Shown piece by piece: positions 54,056 through 63,384 of a DNA stretch of 64,000 nucleotides (positions within the stretch are counted from its first letter, which is position 1; every line of letters starts with the position of its first letter). A program made the translations under genes and the position numbers. A model generated the notes under the pieces. It did no database searches. It had not been told where the DNA came from and saw only the letters and a program-made list of their open reading frames with translations. Source of the stretch: Bradyrhizobium sp. AZCC 1610 (GTDB lineage: Bacteria > Pseudomonadota > Alphaproteobacteria > Rhizobiales > Xanthobacteraceae); NCBI RefSeq assembly GCF_036924515.1, contig NZ_JAZHRR010000001.1, forward strand, positions 4,187,001 through 4,251,000, written 5' to 3'.

Positions 54056-54523
54056 TTATGTAGTCCCGAGGCCGGCCTTGGAGCATTGCTCGTCCTGGTC
54101 GCCGGTGACGCCGCTCACTCCCACGCCGCCGGTGACTTTGCCGTCGACCATGATCGGCAATCCGCCAGGCGAGGCGAAGACACCGGGAAGTGTGGCCGTG
54201 GCCGGCCCGCCTTTGTTGATCGCCTCCATGAAAACGCGTGTCGGGCGCCGATAGGTCGCCGCGGCCCTCGCCTTGCCGATGGCGATGTCCATGCTGGCCG
54301 TCTGCGTGTTGTCCATGCGTTCGAAGTACACAAGGAATCCGTGATTATCGACCACAGCGACAGCCACATTCCATCCGTTCTTCTGGCATTCGGCGACGAC
54401 GCCGGCTGCGATCTTCTTCGCGCCCGCGGCATTAACCGCGGTGCCGTAGTCGGGGCGCTTGTCTTGAGCAGATGCGCCGACGGTAAGGGCGGCAAGTGCG
54501 GCAGCGACCAGTATTGTCCTCAT
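54056..54523 (-). CDS. Secreted GlcG/HbpS-family protein
   Basis: A 155-residue exported protein starting at the ATG at 54523 (GGGGAGGAG upstream; the longer frame to 55078 runs into the serine hydrolase gene). A signal peptide (MRTILVAAALAALTVGASAQ) precedes the GlcG/HbpS domain: AKKIAAGVVAECQKNGWNVA, VAVVDNHGFLVYFERMD, then RAAATYRRPTRVF and GGLPIMVDGKVTGGVGVSG. HbpS binds haem and guards against oxidative stress in Streptomyces; GlcG is of unknown role in glycolate loci. It sits between murI and a degraded copy of the murI 3' end. Confidence 0.87.
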   Translation of the reverse strand: MRTILVAAALAALTVGASAQDKRPDYGTAVNAAGAKKIAAGVVAECQKNGWNVAVAVVDNHGFLVYFERMDNTQTASMDIAIGKARAAATYRRPTRVFMEAINKGGPATATLPGVFASPGGLPIMVDGKVTGGVGVSGVTGDQDEQCSKAGLGTT

Positions 54524-54706
54524 CTTTGACTCCTCCCCTAGGTTTATTGTGCAAGCGATTATACCGGGACGAAACGTCGATGTGCGGTCAATGATGTCGC
54601 AAGCCCTGTGGTTAGGGCCAGCCAAGCGCGCGGCATGTATGCACGCCTGGCCCAATTGCCGGCGTGCCATCCGCCCAATTTCCGCGAAGACCGCTTCGAA
54701 CTGCTT

Positions 54707-54751
54707 TGATGCCGTTTTTCGGCGGGCGGGTGCTGGCACAAAGTCGCCGGG
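54707..54751 (+). repeat. Degraded direct repeat of the murI 3' end
   Basis: These 45 bp match 53948-53992 (the end of murI and a few bases after it) with about six mismatches, beginning TGATGCCGTT. It codes for LMPFFGGRVLA again, but the stop codon TAA is now CAA and the frame runs on to 54780. Nothing else of murI precedes it. The rest of 54524-54852 shows no gene. Confidence 0.7.
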
Positions 54752-54852
54752 TGCGTGTGCGCCCAAGACAAAAGTAACCCAGGCCGCGCTACCCAATGTC
54801 CCAGTTCGGTCTGCCGTGGTCGGCATAAAGCCGACCCGGCATTGCAAGCTTT

Positions 54853-56100
54853 CTACCGCTCGGCGTTGACGAGCTGATAGGCGCCGCGCTCGAACGTATC
54901 GTAGACGGCCAGCGCCTTGGCGTCTGCGAATGGCAGGTACTGCATCATGATCACGCCGGCGATGCCGCGCGCCGGATCGATCCAGAAAAAGGTGTTGTTG
55001 ATACCGCCCCAGCTCAGGCTGCCGGGGGAACGCTTGCCGGGTACCTGATCGGACGTGACGAGGAAGCCGAGCCCCCATTTGTCGCGACCGTCCGCGATGA
55101 AGGTGAAGTCGGCGCTACGCGGCAGCGCGCTCTTGAGTGCGGGGACCGAGACCGCGCCAATCTGGTTCTGGCCCATCAGCGCCACCGTCTCGGCCTTGAG
55201 CACACGCACACCGTCAAGCGCGCCGCCGTTGAGCAGCATGCGCACGAAGCGCCCGTAGTCATCAGCGGTCGATGCGAGGCCGCCGCCGCCGATCGGCGCC
55301 GCTATGGTGAACCCGAGCTGCGGCGTTTGCAATTCGATGGCGCCGTCCATGCGCTGGCCAGCGCGCTGCCGTTGAGCGACGAGGCGCGGCCCCTTTGCCT
55401 CCGGCACATTGTAGGACGTGTCATCCATCTTGAGCGGGGCAAAGATGTGCTGGCGGAAATAGTCCTCGAGCTTTTGGCCAGACACCACCTCGACCAGCTT
55501 GCCGACGACATCGGTGCTGGTGCTGTAGTGCCAGCGCTCGCCCGGATCGAACAGCAACGGTCCGCCGAACGGATAATTTTCGCCGGCACGCGGCTTGAAA
55601 TCGCGCCAGATCGCGCTGGTGAACGGATAGGCCAATCCGGACGTGTGCGTCAGGAAGCGTCTGACGGTCGCTGGTCTCGATGCCGGGCGGAGCTGGTAGG
55701 CTCCGGTCGCCGCGTCGAACGATTCAAAGACTTTCAGTCCTGCAAGCTCCGGCAGGTATTTTTCGGCCGGGTCATCGAGACCGAGGCGGCCCTGCTCGAC
55801 GAGCTGCATCAATGCCAGCGAAGTGACCGGCTTGGTCATCGAGGCGATACGAAACAGCGCGTCGGTCGTGAGCGGCCGCCCGGTCGCGACATCGGCTACG
55901 CCGAATGCACTCTGATAAAGCACCCGCTCGCGATCGGTGATCAGCGCGACCACGCCCGGCACGTTCCTGCTCTCGACCGCGCCGCGCAGGCTGGTGTCGA
56001 GAGCTGCACTCCCTGGTGACTTTTGTGCACTCGCGGAATCGGCCAACGCCGCAATTCCAACGCACATCATGAAGACAATTCCAGCCGTCTTTCGATTCAT
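54853..56100 (-). CDS. Serine hydrolase, beta-lactamase/esterase family (class C fold)
   Basis: A 415-residue secreted enzyme with start at 56100 (GGGAGG upstream) and signal peptide (MNRKTAGIVFMMCVGIAALAD...). The SxxK motif is SMTKPVTS near residue 85. The Tyr motif is YSTSTDVVG, in place of YxN. The third motif lies in SWGGINN. This set fits the esterase/penicillin-binding relatives (EstB-like) better than true beta-lactamases. It probably hydrolyses an ester or short peptide in the periplasm. It overlaps the small gene upstream by 4 bp. Confidence 0.88.
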   Translation of the reverse strand: MNRKTAGIVFMMCVGIAALADSASAQKSPGSAALDTSLRGAVESRNVPGVVALITDRERVLYQSAFGVADVATGRPLTTDALFRIASMTKPVTSLALMQLVEQGRLGLDDPAEKYLPELAGLKVFESFDAATGAYQLRPASRPATVRRFLTHTSGLAYPFTSAIWRDFKPRAGENYPFGGPLLFDPGERWHYSTSTDVVGKLVEVVSGQKLEDYFRQHIFAPLKMDDTSYNVPEAKGPRLVAQRQRAGQRMDGAIELQTPQLGFTIAAPIGGGGLASTADDYGRFVRMLLNGGALDGVRVLKAETVALMGQNQIGAVSVPALKSALPRSADFTFIADGRDKWGLGFLVTSDQVPGKRSPGSLSWGGINNTFFWIDPARGIAGVIMMQYLPFADAKALAVYDTFERGAYQLVNAER

Positions 56101-56360
56101 AGAGGCCTCCCTGTCGTGCATAGCCCGGGTATTGCCCGCGCAGCTCTCCCGAGGCTAATTCTTTGTTCGATGACCGCGGTCGGCACGGCGCCGCCTTGAC
56201 CTTTCGTGTTGTGACAATAGCACTCGCTGTTCGTTGAGTCCCGAATTCCCTCGATCACGGGTTGCGGAGGCGAGAGCACCGGCGGTGCTTCTTGCGCGAA
56301 TGCTGGCGAGAGCACAAAGCCCAACGCAGCAGCCAACAGGGTACGTCGATCGATCATCAT
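56097..56360 (-). CDS. Small exported protein with Cys motif, coupled to serine hydrolase
   Basis: An 87-residue frame starting at 56360 (MMIDRRTLLAAALGFVLSPA), with an apparent Tat/Sec signal ending AFAQ. The mature peptide is short, Pro-rich, with CYCHNTKGQGG. The stop overlaps the start of the serine hydrolase gene (ATGA). I do not recognise it; it could also be the truncated front of a longer gene. The C-terminal part (IPGLCTTGRPL) coincides with the next gene's ribosome-site region, so the end may be fortuitous. Confidence 0.4.
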   Translation of the reverse strand: MMIDRRTLLAAALGFVLSPAFAQEAPPVLSPPQPVIEGIRDSTNSECYCHNTKGQGGAVPTAVIEQRISLGRAARAIPGLCTTGRPL

Positions 56361-56480
56361 GGAAGCATTCTTCGAGCCAAATCCTGAGCATTGCGTTGCT
56401 GGGCTCTTGCGCCGGAATCATGGCGCGGCGAATACGATGCGTTAAAAACAATGTGGCTCGATACGACATGAATCTGCCCT

Positions 56481-57311
56481 ATGGTGTCGCCCGCCGTAAC
56501 CATGACCGTTCCACAGGCAGGAGCTTCCGCCTTGACCTCCGCAAAACCTGCGCCGCTCAACCGCCTCCGCCATGCGTGGCGGGAGGGACGCCCGACGTTC
56601 GGCGCGATCGCGACCATTCCCTCGATCCAGACCGTGCAGATCATGGCGCGCTCCGGGATCGACTGGATCATCGTCGACCTCGAGCACGGACCGATCGATC
56701 TCGGCTCGGCGCACGCGATGATCACGGCCACCGCGGGCACGCCCTGCGTGCCGATGGTGCGGATTGCCGCCAACGAGCCGTGGCTGGCGAAAGCGCCGAT
56801 GGACCTCGGCGCGCTCGGCATCAACTTCCCGATGATCTGCAGCCGCGCTGATGCCGAAAAGGCCGTGCGAAGCGTGCGCTATCCGCCGAAGGGCGACCGG
56901 CTGTGGGGCCCGTTCCACGCACCGTTCCGCTGGGGCGTCTCGATGGCCGATTACATGGCGACGGCGGACGACGACATGATCTGCATGATCACCATCGAGC
57001 ATGTCGAAGCGGTCGAGCGCATCGACGAGATCATGGCAACCCCCGGCATCGACCTTGCGGTGATCGGCCCCGGCGACCTCGCCACCTCCATCAACAAGCG
57101 CGGCCTGCCCGACGATCCGGAAGTCGTGGCGTTGATGAAGCGCGCAGAGGAAGGGATCCTCAGGAGCGGCGTACCGATCGGCGGCGTTGCACGCACCGCC
57201 GAGCAGGCCAACCGGATGATCGAGCGCGGCTATGTGGCGCTGGCGCTCGGCTTCGACTGGTCGCTGTTCCAGCGCGGCATCGCGGCCAGCTTTGACGGGA
57301 TCAAGCGATAG
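56481..57311 (+). CDS. HpcH/HpaI-family aldolase
   Basis: A 276-residue class II aldolase of the HpcH/HpaI/citrate-lyase-beta family (starts at 56481 or 56502 are both possible). Conserved parts are SGIDWIIVDLEHGPIDL, VPMVRIAANEPWLAK (substrate Arg), CMITIEHVEAVERIDEI (metal Glu) and IDLAVIGPGDLATS (metal Asp). Such enzymes split 4-hydroxy-2-oxo acids into pyruvate and an aldehyde in aromatic or sugar-acid catabolism. The particular substrate is unknown and no pathway genes flank it. Confidence 0.88.
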   Translation: MVSPAVTMTVPQAGASALTSAKPAPLNRLRHAWREGRPTFGAIATIPSIQTVQIMARSGIDWIIVDLEHGPIDLGSAHAMITATAGTPCVPMVRIAANEPWLAKAPMDLGALGINFPMICSRADAEKAVRSVRYPPKGDRLWGPFHAPFRWGVSMADYMATADDDMICMITIEHVEAVERIDEIMATPGIDLAVIGPGDLATSINKRGLPDDPEVVALMKRAEEGILRSGVPIGGVARTAEQANRMIERGYVALALGFDWSLFQRGIAASFDGIKR

Positions 57312-57511
57312 GTGCCGAGACGGCGGCAAGCCCTTCAAAGTCCTTGCGGTTTACATTGTCTGCGGGCGCGCGCTGGCGGCTATTTGGGCGATTTGGATGC
57401 GAACCTTCTGGCGTCAAAACGCCTTGTTCGTGCTAGATGAGGCGCTGGCGGGTTACCGAGGCGACCTGCCGGCTTTCTGATTTGTCTATTGCGGAAACCC
57501 TGAGCGAAGCG

Positions 57512-58291
57512 ATGCGCGGAACGGTTCGAAAAATCACACTACCGCGCCGCCTGGTCGCCGACCTCATGCATGCGTCGATTCGCGTGCCCTTTGTTTCGCT
57601 CACGCGACCGCTTCATATCCGCGGCCTGCAGGAAGCCCGCGCGCAGGCCGCCCAGCGGCCGAGCTGGGCCGCGATCTTCGTCAAGGCATTCGCGCTGGTG
57701 GCGAAGGAACAGCCGATCCTGCGCACCCTCTACGTCAAATGGCCGATGCCCGCCTTTTACGAACTGCCGCGCAGCGTCGCGATGGTAGCGATCGCCAGGA
57801 TCGAGGACGGCCAGGATTGCGTGCTGCCGCAAAAGGTCGCCGCGCCGGATGAAATGCCGCTTGCCGCTGTCGATGCCCTGATCCGGCACGCCAAGGAGGC
57901 GCCGATCCACGAGGTGCCGGCGTTCCGCAAGATCCTGCGCACCACCCGACTGCCGCTGCCGCTGCGCCGCCTGTTCTGGGCCATCGGGCTCAATTTCGGT
58001 CGCCAGCGGGCCAATTATTTCGGCAGCTTTGGCGTGACCTCGGTGGCCGCCTATGGCGCCGGCCAGCTCCATGCCATCAGCCCCGGGCCGTTTGTCCTGA
58101 GCTACGGGGTGGAAAAGCCTGACCAGACCATCGATGTCGTGCTGCGCTGGGATCACCGGATTACCGACGCGGCCCCGATGGCCAAGGCGTTGAACCGACT
58201 GGAACAGGTGCTGAACGGTGAAATTGCCGCCGAATTGCGTGCCAATCGGCAGCAAAGCGAGCCCAAACCGGTCTGGGCGGTCGCGACCTGA
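57512..58291 (+). CDS. Stand-alone E2-like acyltransferase domain protein
   Basis: A 259-residue protein resembling the catalytic domain of 2-oxoacid dehydrogenase E2 enzymes, without lipoyl or E3-binding domains. I take the ATG at 57512 (MRGTVRKITLPRRLVADLM). The C-terminus keeps the E2 active-site region: VVLRWDHRITDAAPMAKALN, with the catalytic His and Asp; before it, FGSFGVTSVAAYGAGQLHAI matches the family. The N-terminal part (RVPFVSLTRPLHIRGLQEAR) also fits. Its role as a free-standing protein is unknown. Confidence 0.75.
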   Translation: MRGTVRKITLPRRLVADLMHASIRVPFVSLTRPLHIRGLQEARAQAAQRPSWAAIFVKAFALVAKEQPILRTLYVKWPMPAFYELPRSVAMVAIARIEDGQDCVLPQKVAAPDEMPLAAVDALIRHAKEAPIHEVPAFRKILRTTRLPLPLRRLFWAIGLNFGRQRANYFGSFGVTSVAAYGAGQLHAISPGPFVLSYGVEKPDQTIDVVLRWDHRITDAAPMAKALNRLEQVLNGEIAAELRANRQQSEPKPVWAVAT

Positions 58292-58365
58292 CCGGCCGAT
58301 CTGGCCCGGAAAAGCGACCGTTTTCGTTGACAGGACGGCGTTTTCTCCCTAAGAACCCGCTTGCT

Positions 58366-58387
58366 CGCGGGCCGGTTTCGGCCCGCG
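58366..58387 (+). promoter_or_regulatory. Hairpin in the rpsD leader
   Basis: CGCGGGCC, six-nt loop, GGCCCGCG makes a perfect 8-bp GC stem, 120 bp before the rpsD start and 75 bp after the upstream stop. There is no U-run after it, so it is not a standard terminator. It may be part of the rpsD leader; S4 autoregulation is known in other bacteria but not shown here. Confidence 0.35.
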
Positions 58388-58505
58388 TTGCGTTTCGCGA
58401 CCCGTGGTCTTCCCCGAGCTTTCGAGGCGGACCTGTCGGCCCCGGCCATGCCGGTGCACAGGAGGGCGCGTTTCCTCAAAACTCAAACCTAATGCAGAGG
58501 ACGCG

Positions 58506-59123
58506 ATGACTAAGCGCAGTGAGGCGAAATACAAGATCGATCGCCGTATGGGCCAGAATATCTGGGGCCGCCCGAAGAGCCCCGTGAACCGCCGTGAATA
58601 CGGCCCCGGCCAGCATGGCCAGCGCCGCAAGGGCAAGCTGTCCGACTTCGGCGTCCAGCTCCGCGCCAAGCAGAAGCTCAAGGGCTACTACGCCAACATT
58701 TCCGAGCGCCAGTTCCACGGCATCTATGTCGAGGCCGGCCGGATGAAGGGCGACACCGGTGAGAACCTGATTGGCCTCCTGGAGCGCCGTCTCGACACCG
58801 TGGTCTATCGCGCCAAGTTCGTCGCGACGATGTTCGCCGCCCGCCAGTTCATCAACCACGGCCACATCAAGGTGAACGGCCGCCGCGTCAACATTTCGAG
58901 CTACAAGGTCAAGCCCGGCGACCTCGTCGAGATCAAGGAATCCTCCAAGCAGCTCACCCACGTTCTGGAAGCAAGCCAGCTCGGCGAGCGCGACGTGCCC
59001 GACTTCATCGAAGCCGATCACTCCAAGATGACCGCGAAGTTCACCCGCATCCCCGCGTTGTCGGACGTGCCCTTCGCGGTGCAGATGGAGCCGCATCTGA
59101 TCGTCGAATTCTATTCGCGCTGA
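58506..59123 (+). CDS. rpsD: 30S ribosomal protein S4
   Basis: A 205-residue primary rRNA-binding protein of the small subunit. GAGGA precedes the ATG at 58506. The N-terminal S4 domain ([19 protein letters not shown]) and the S4 RNA-binding fold ([36 protein letters not shown]) are complete. It is monocistronic, as usual in Alphaproteobacteria, and closes with a strong terminator at 59148. Confidence 0.98.
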   Translation: MTKRSEAKYKIDRRMGQNIWGRPKSPVNRREYGPGQHGQRRKGKLSDFGVQLRAKQKLKGYYANISERQFHGIYVEAGRMKGDTGENLIGLLERRLDTVVYRAKFVATMFAARQFINHGHIKVNGRRVNISSYKVKPGDLVEIKESSKQLTHVLEASQLGERDVPDFIEADHSKMTAKFTRIPALSDVPFAVQMEPHLIVEFYSR

Positions 59124-59147
59124 TCTGTTTTCGGTTTCGAGATATCA

Positions 59148-59175
59148 AAGGCCCCGGTTTTGCCGGGGCCTTTTT
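59148..59175 (+). terminator. Rho-independent terminator of rpsD
   Basis: AAAGGCCCCGG, loop TTTTG, CCGGGGCC then TTTTT. The stem is about 8 bp and GC-rich. It lies 24 bp after the rpsD stop. Confidence 0.9.
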
Positions 59176-59283
59176 CTATGCGCAGTCTGCAATGCGCATG
59201 GTTCAAACGCCGGCTTGCAAGTAGGATTAAGCCGAAGGTTCAGCCGGGGGTGGCCATGGGTTGAACCTCTGCCGGGGGATAAC

Positions 59284-60429
59284 ATGCGCTTGAGCGACTG
59301 CTACAACTTCCACGATTTCCGCAAGCTGGCGCAGCAACGGTTGCCCGGCCCGATCTTCAACTACATCGACGGCGCCGCCGACGACGAGGCAACGCTTCGC
59401 CAGAATACCGCAAGCTTCGAGCGCTGCGATCTGGTGCCCAACGTCCTGCGCGGCGTGGAAACCATCGACATGTCGGTGACCGTCATGGGCCAGAAACTGG
59501 CGATGCCGATCTATTGCTCCCCGACCGCGCTGCAACGCCTGTTCCACCATACCGGCGAACGCGCCGTTGCCGCCGCGGCCGCGAAATACGGCACGATGTT
59601 CGGCGTATCCTCGCTCGGCACAGTGAGTCTTGAGGAACTGCGCAAGGCGCACGATACGCCGCAGGTCTATCAGTTTTATTTTCACCGGGATCGCGGACTC
59701 AACCGCGCCATGATGCAACGCGCAAAGGAAGCCGGCGTCGAGGTCATGATGCTGACCGTGGACAGCATCACCGGCGGCAACCGGGAACGCGACCTGCGCA
59801 CCGGGTTTTCGATTCCCTTCAAGCTGACGCTCGCCGGAATGTACCAGTTCGCGATCAAGCCGATGTGGGGCATCAACTACGTCACGCATGAGAGCTTCAA
59901 ACTGCCTCAGCTGGACCGGCACGTTGACATGAGCGGCGGCGCCATGTCGATCGGCCGCTATTTCACCGAAATGCTTGACCCTTCGATGAATTGGGACGAC
60001 GTGGCTGAAATGGTGCAGCTGTGGAACGGGCAATTCTGCCTGAAGGGCATCATGTCGGTGGCCGATGCCAGGCGCGCCGTTCAAATCGGATGCGCCGGAA
60101 TCGTGCTCTCCAACCACGGTGGTCGGCAACTCGACGGTTCGCGTGCGCCGTTCGACCAACTGGCTGAAATCGTGGATGCCGTGGGCGACCAGATCGACGT
60201 GATCATGGACGGGGGAATCCAGCGCGGAACCCACGTCCTGAAAGCGCTGTCGCTGGGAGCCAAGGCTGTTGGCGTTGGACGCTTCTATCTTTATCCTCTT
60301 GCCGCGGCCGGCCAGGCCGGCGTTGAACGCGCCCTCGGCCTGATGCGGGCCGAGATCGAGCGAGGAATGAAGCTGATGGGGTGCAGATCGATCGACCAGC
60401 TGTCACGCGAAAATCTGCGCTTCAGATAG
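59284..60429 (+). CDS. lldD: FMN-dependent alpha-hydroxy acid dehydrogenase (LldD-like)
   Basis: A 381-residue flavoenzyme, TIM-barrel fold, from the ATG at 59284 (MRLSDCYNFHDFRKLAQ). FMN and catalytic residues are in PIYCSPTALQRLFHH, VYQFYFHRDR, LKGIMSVADARRAV (Lys) and SNHGGRQLDGSRAPFDQL (His and Arg). The usual end RAEIERGMKLMGCRSIDQL is present. L-lactate is the likely substrate, passing electrons to the respiratory chain, but glycolate or mandelate oxidases share these motifs. The next gene starts 41 bp downstream. Confidence 0.88.
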   Translation: MRLSDCYNFHDFRKLAQQRLPGPIFNYIDGAADDEATLRQNTASFERCDLVPNVLRGVETIDMSVTVMGQKLAMPIYCSPTALQRLFHHTGERAVAAAAAKYGTMFGVSSLGTVSLEELRKAHDTPQVYQFYFHRDRGLNRAMMQRAKEAGVEVMMLTVDSITGGNRERDLRTGFSIPFKLTLAGMYQFAIKPMWGINYVTHESFKLPQLDRHVDMSGGAMSIGRYFTEMLDPSMNWDDVAEMVQLWNGQFCLKGIMSVADARRAVQIGCAGIVLSNHGGRQLDGSRAPFDQLAEIVDAVGDQIDVIMDGGIQRGTHVLKALSLGAKAVGVGRFYLYPLAAAGQAGVERALGLMRAEIERGMKLMGCRSIDQLSRENLRFR

Positions 60430-60470
60430 TTCCTTCTCCCAATCACGTTGCAAATATCGAGAACCCCTCC

Positions 60471-61538
60471 ATGCACTACACCCCTGCCCCGCGCGATCCC
60501 AAGGCCGATCCCATCCGCATCAACCTGCTGTCGGACACGCAGACGCGCCCGACACAAGCGATGCGCGAGGCGATGGCACGCGCCGAGGTCGGCGACGAGC
60601 AGATCGGCGACGACCCGACGGTGAATTTGCTGTGCGAGCGTGTCGCTGACCTGCTCGGCAAGGAAGCCGCCGTGTTCATGCCGTCGGGCACCATGTGCAA
60701 TGTCGCGGCCACCCTCGCCCATTGCCGGCCGGGCGATGAAATTCTCGCCCATGCCAGCGCACATATCATCGCCCGCGAAGGCGGCGCGCATGCCGCCCTC
60801 GGCGGATTCCAGATCATGCCGCTGCCGGGCGACGACGGGCAATTCGCCCCCGAAACATTCCGCGCCGCCCTTCACCCGCGCTCGCGCTACCAGCCGCCGC
60901 AAACCGTCGTCAGCGTCGAGCAAACCGCCAATATCGGTGGCGGCACCATCTGGAAGAAAAAGGCGCTGGATGAAGTGGTAGCGATCGCCAAGGCGCACGG
61001 GCTCATTACCCACATGGACGGCGCGCGGCTGCTGAACGCCTGCACAGCTACCGGGATATCGGCGAAAGATATGGCCGCGGGATGGGATTCGGCCTGGATC
61101 GATTTCTCAAAAGGCCTCGGCGCGCCGATCGGCGGCGTGATAGCGGGTTCGCGCGCCTTCATCGACGATGTCTGGCGCTGGAAGCAGCGCCTCGGCGGAT
61201 CGATGCGGCAGGCCGGCATCTGCGCCGCGGCTTGCGTCTACGCGCTCGACCATCACGTCGAACGGCTTGCCGACGATCACACCAATGCGCGTGCGCTGGC
61301 GCGCGGGCTGTCGCAGATTAACGGCATCGAGGTGCAAGAGCCCGAGACCAATCTGGTGTTCTTCGAGCCTGACGGCGCTGGTATCGCCGGCGGCAAAATG
61401 GTCGACGCCTTGCGCAAGCGCGGCGTTCTGCTCGCGATGATGGACGGTCGCATTCGCGCCTGCACGCATCTCGATGTGACGGCCGAAATGATCGAGGAGA
61501 CGGTCGCCCTGGTGCGCGAGATCGTGCGCTGGGCGTGA
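60471..61538 (+). CDS. Low-specificity L-threonine aldolase
   Basis: A 355-residue PLP enzyme of the beta-eliminating lyase family, from the ATG at 60471 (MHYTPAPRDPKADPIRINLL). The PLP lysine is in WIDFSKGLGAPIGG; other parts are NLLSDTQTRPTQAMREAM, VFMPSGTMCNVAATLAH and THMDGARLLNA (Asp to the PLP ring N). It splits threonine or related beta-hydroxy amino acids to glycine and an aldehyde. Close to lldD on the same strand, possibly cotranscribed. Confidence 0.9.
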   Translation: MHYTPAPRDPKADPIRINLLSDTQTRPTQAMREAMARAEVGDEQIGDDPTVNLLCERVADLLGKEAAVFMPSGTMCNVAATLAHCRPGDEILAHASAHIIAREGGAHAALGGFQIMPLPGDDGQFAPETFRAALHPRSRYQPPQTVVSVEQTANIGGGTIWKKKALDEVVAIAKAHGLITHMDGARLLNACTATGISAKDMAAGWDSAWIDFSKGLGAPIGGVIAGSRAFIDDVWRWKQRLGGSMRQAGICAAACVYALDHHVERLADDHTNARALARGLSQINGIEVQEPETNLVFFEPDGAGIAGGKMVDALRKRGVLLAMMDGRIRACTHLDVTAEMIEETVALVREIVRWA

Positions 61539-61577
61539 GAAGGGCGTCAGTCCCGAGTCCGGTAAACTGATCTGAGT

Positions 61578-63137
61578 TCAGACAACAACAGCAGCAGTGC
61601 GCGCTCGCCACAGCGCACTGCCGAGCAGAACATACACCGCCCCGGTCCACATCGCCTGCCAGTTTTCGAACCCTTCGTTGAAGACGACATAGACCGTCGC
61701 CATGGCGAACAGTCCCGTAAACACGGCTTCCGAGAGCGGCCGTTCGCCGGATTTCGAACCGTTGAGGAACGCCAACGTCCAAAACGGCACTACGGCCATG
61801 GTCAGGGCAGCAAACGGGAAATCGCGCCAGCGTGCGTCGAATATCAGGCTAAGCGCGGTTTGCGCGGCAATGAGCGTCGTCACGATCAGCGCGATGCCCA
61901 GCATGTTGGCCATGAAAAATGGGGTCAGGTCCTTGGGCGGCCCCAACACTTCAAGAAACGACGGAAGCCCGCGCCCCGACATCAAGGCATAGGTGGACAG
62001 CAGCGGTGCGGCGATGGCCGCGGCCAGCAGCAAGCCCTGGATCAACCAACCGCCGGCCCCGTAGCTTTCGTGGAGCATCTTGTCGGCGCTCACGCCCAGC
62101 AGGATCCCGCCGGCAGTCGCGGACACGGCGACGGCGAGCCACGATGCCAATGGCGTCGGCGACGGTCGGCGCTTCAGCGTGACCAAGGCTATTGTGAATA
62201 CGCCTGTGCAAAGAAACAGCCCGCATGCCATCTGCAGCTTCCAGAACGGATAGTTGCTGATGGCCACCCCGGCCGGATATTTCAGCTTGCGTTCGGTCCC
62301 GTCAAACAGCCCCCAATAACCGCCCACCGTTCCTTCCCAGCGGCGCTTCCACGGCTCGTCATAGGCCTCGAACAGATTGACGCGAAAATTGTCCCGCCTT
62401 GCCCGCTCGAGAATCTCGGAAATGAAACGTGCCTGATTGACGCGGGAAGCCAGCGCGCCGTCGCGCATCCGTCCATGGCTTGGCCAGCCGGTCTCGCCGA
62501 TCAGGATCTCCTTGCCGGGAAAGGCTGCCGCCACCTGCTTGCGAATGCCGTCGACATGCGCGGCCGCATCTTCGGCGCGCGGCGGAACGTCCTCCCAATA
62601 GGGCAGGAAATGGGCGGTGACGAAATCGACGTCGTCGCCCACTTCGCGATAACGCAGCCAGAATTCCCAGACATCGGCGTAGGTCACGGGCACGTTCACG
62701 CGCGGCTTGACCGAGCGGATGATCTGCCTCAGGTCGGCGACGGTCATCTCTCCGCGCAGCAGCACTTCGCTGCCGACGATGACCGCCGTCACCGTGCCGG
62801 GATGATCCTTCACCAGCGAGACCGCAATGTCGGCGAGTTGGGCATTCTTCGCGCGATCGCGTCCGATCCAGACGCCGAGCAGAACCTTCAATCCGACCCT
62901 GGACGCTAGCTCGGGGACCTTGTCGAGCCCGTTGTCGATGGAATAGGTGCGGATGCATTTTGAGACCTTGGCAAGTTCGGCCAGATCCTCCGCGATCTGC
63001 TCCGGACTGACGATCAGCGTCGGATCATGCGGCGTCTGATCGTTGCGGAATGGCGCGTAGGAAACGCACTCCAGCTTCGCCGCGTCATCGATCGGCGCGC
63101 GCGTCAGCGCCACCGGCGTGGCCAGCCACCACCACAC
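61578..63137 (-). CDS. GH17-like beta-glucanase with multi-span membrane domain
   Basis: A protein of about 519 residues. The N-terminal 270 residues form a GH17-type glycosidase barrel: IRTYSIDNGLDKVPELA, VIVGSEVLLRGEMT (proton donor Glu) and LIGETGWPSHG (nucleophile Glu). The C-terminal half has about seven membrane spans (FWKLQMACGLFLCTGVF and later). This plan occurs beside cyclic beta-glucan or exopolysaccharide genes in rhizobia. The GTG at 63137 would cut the N-terminal membrane anchor in two. The frame runs open to 63222, and codons from ATT at 63218 give HRSGSRTIGFRTPLALFF, which restores it. So the true start is uncertain. It diverges from a GH1 gene. Confidence 0.85.
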   Translation of the reverse strand: MWWWLATPVALTRAPIDDAAKLECVSYAPFRNDQTPHDPTLIVSPEQIAEDLAELAKVSKCIRTYSIDNGLDKVPELASRVGLKVLLGVWIGRDRAKNAQLADIAVSLVKDHPGTVTAVIVGSEVLLRGEMTVADLRQIIRSVKPRVNVPVTYADVWEFWLRYREVGDDVDFVTAHFLPYWEDVPPRAEDAAAHVDGIRKQVAAAFPGKEILIGETGWPSHGRMRDGALASRVNQARFISEILERARRDNFRVNLFEAYDEPWKRRWEGTVGGYWGLFDGTERKLKYPAGVAISNYPFWKLQMACGLFLCTGVFTIALVTLKRRPSPTPLASWLAVAVSATAGGILLGVSADKMLHESYGAGGWLIQGLLLAAAIAAPLLSTYALMSGRGLPSFLEVLGPPKDLTPFFMANMLGIALIVTTLIAAQTALSLIFDARWRDFPFAALTMAVVPFWTLAFLNGSKSGERPLSEAVFTGLFAMATVYVVFNEGFENWQAMWTGAVYVLLGSALWRARTAAVVV

Positions 63138-63384
63138 CGCGGCAACGATGCCCAGCGATACGAAGAAAAGCGCCAGCGGCGTGCGAAAGCCGATCGTCCT
63201 GCTCCCAGATCGGTGAATGGATCAGCCTATTTAACGGCGAGCGGCGGCCCTGTCGACCCGCCGATGCAGCCTGTTGCACAATTGCACCGAGACACGGAAG
63301 CGGCGATATTGGGCCTGCTTCAAACAATAAGCATCAAGGGTGAGCCTTGTTTTGCTCAAGATTGATCCCGGCACGGCGAGTGAA

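Noticed and set aside
54056..55078. One 340-codon gene spanning the GlcG-like protein and upstream sequence
   Set aside because: The upstream part overlaps the end of the serine hydrolase gene and lacks protein-like character; a signal peptide and ribosome site mark the start at 54523.
54853..56100. Beta-lactam resistance gene
   Set aside because: The Tyr and third motifs differ from class C beta-lactamases and fit esterase or peptidase relatives; no AmpR-type regulator is near.
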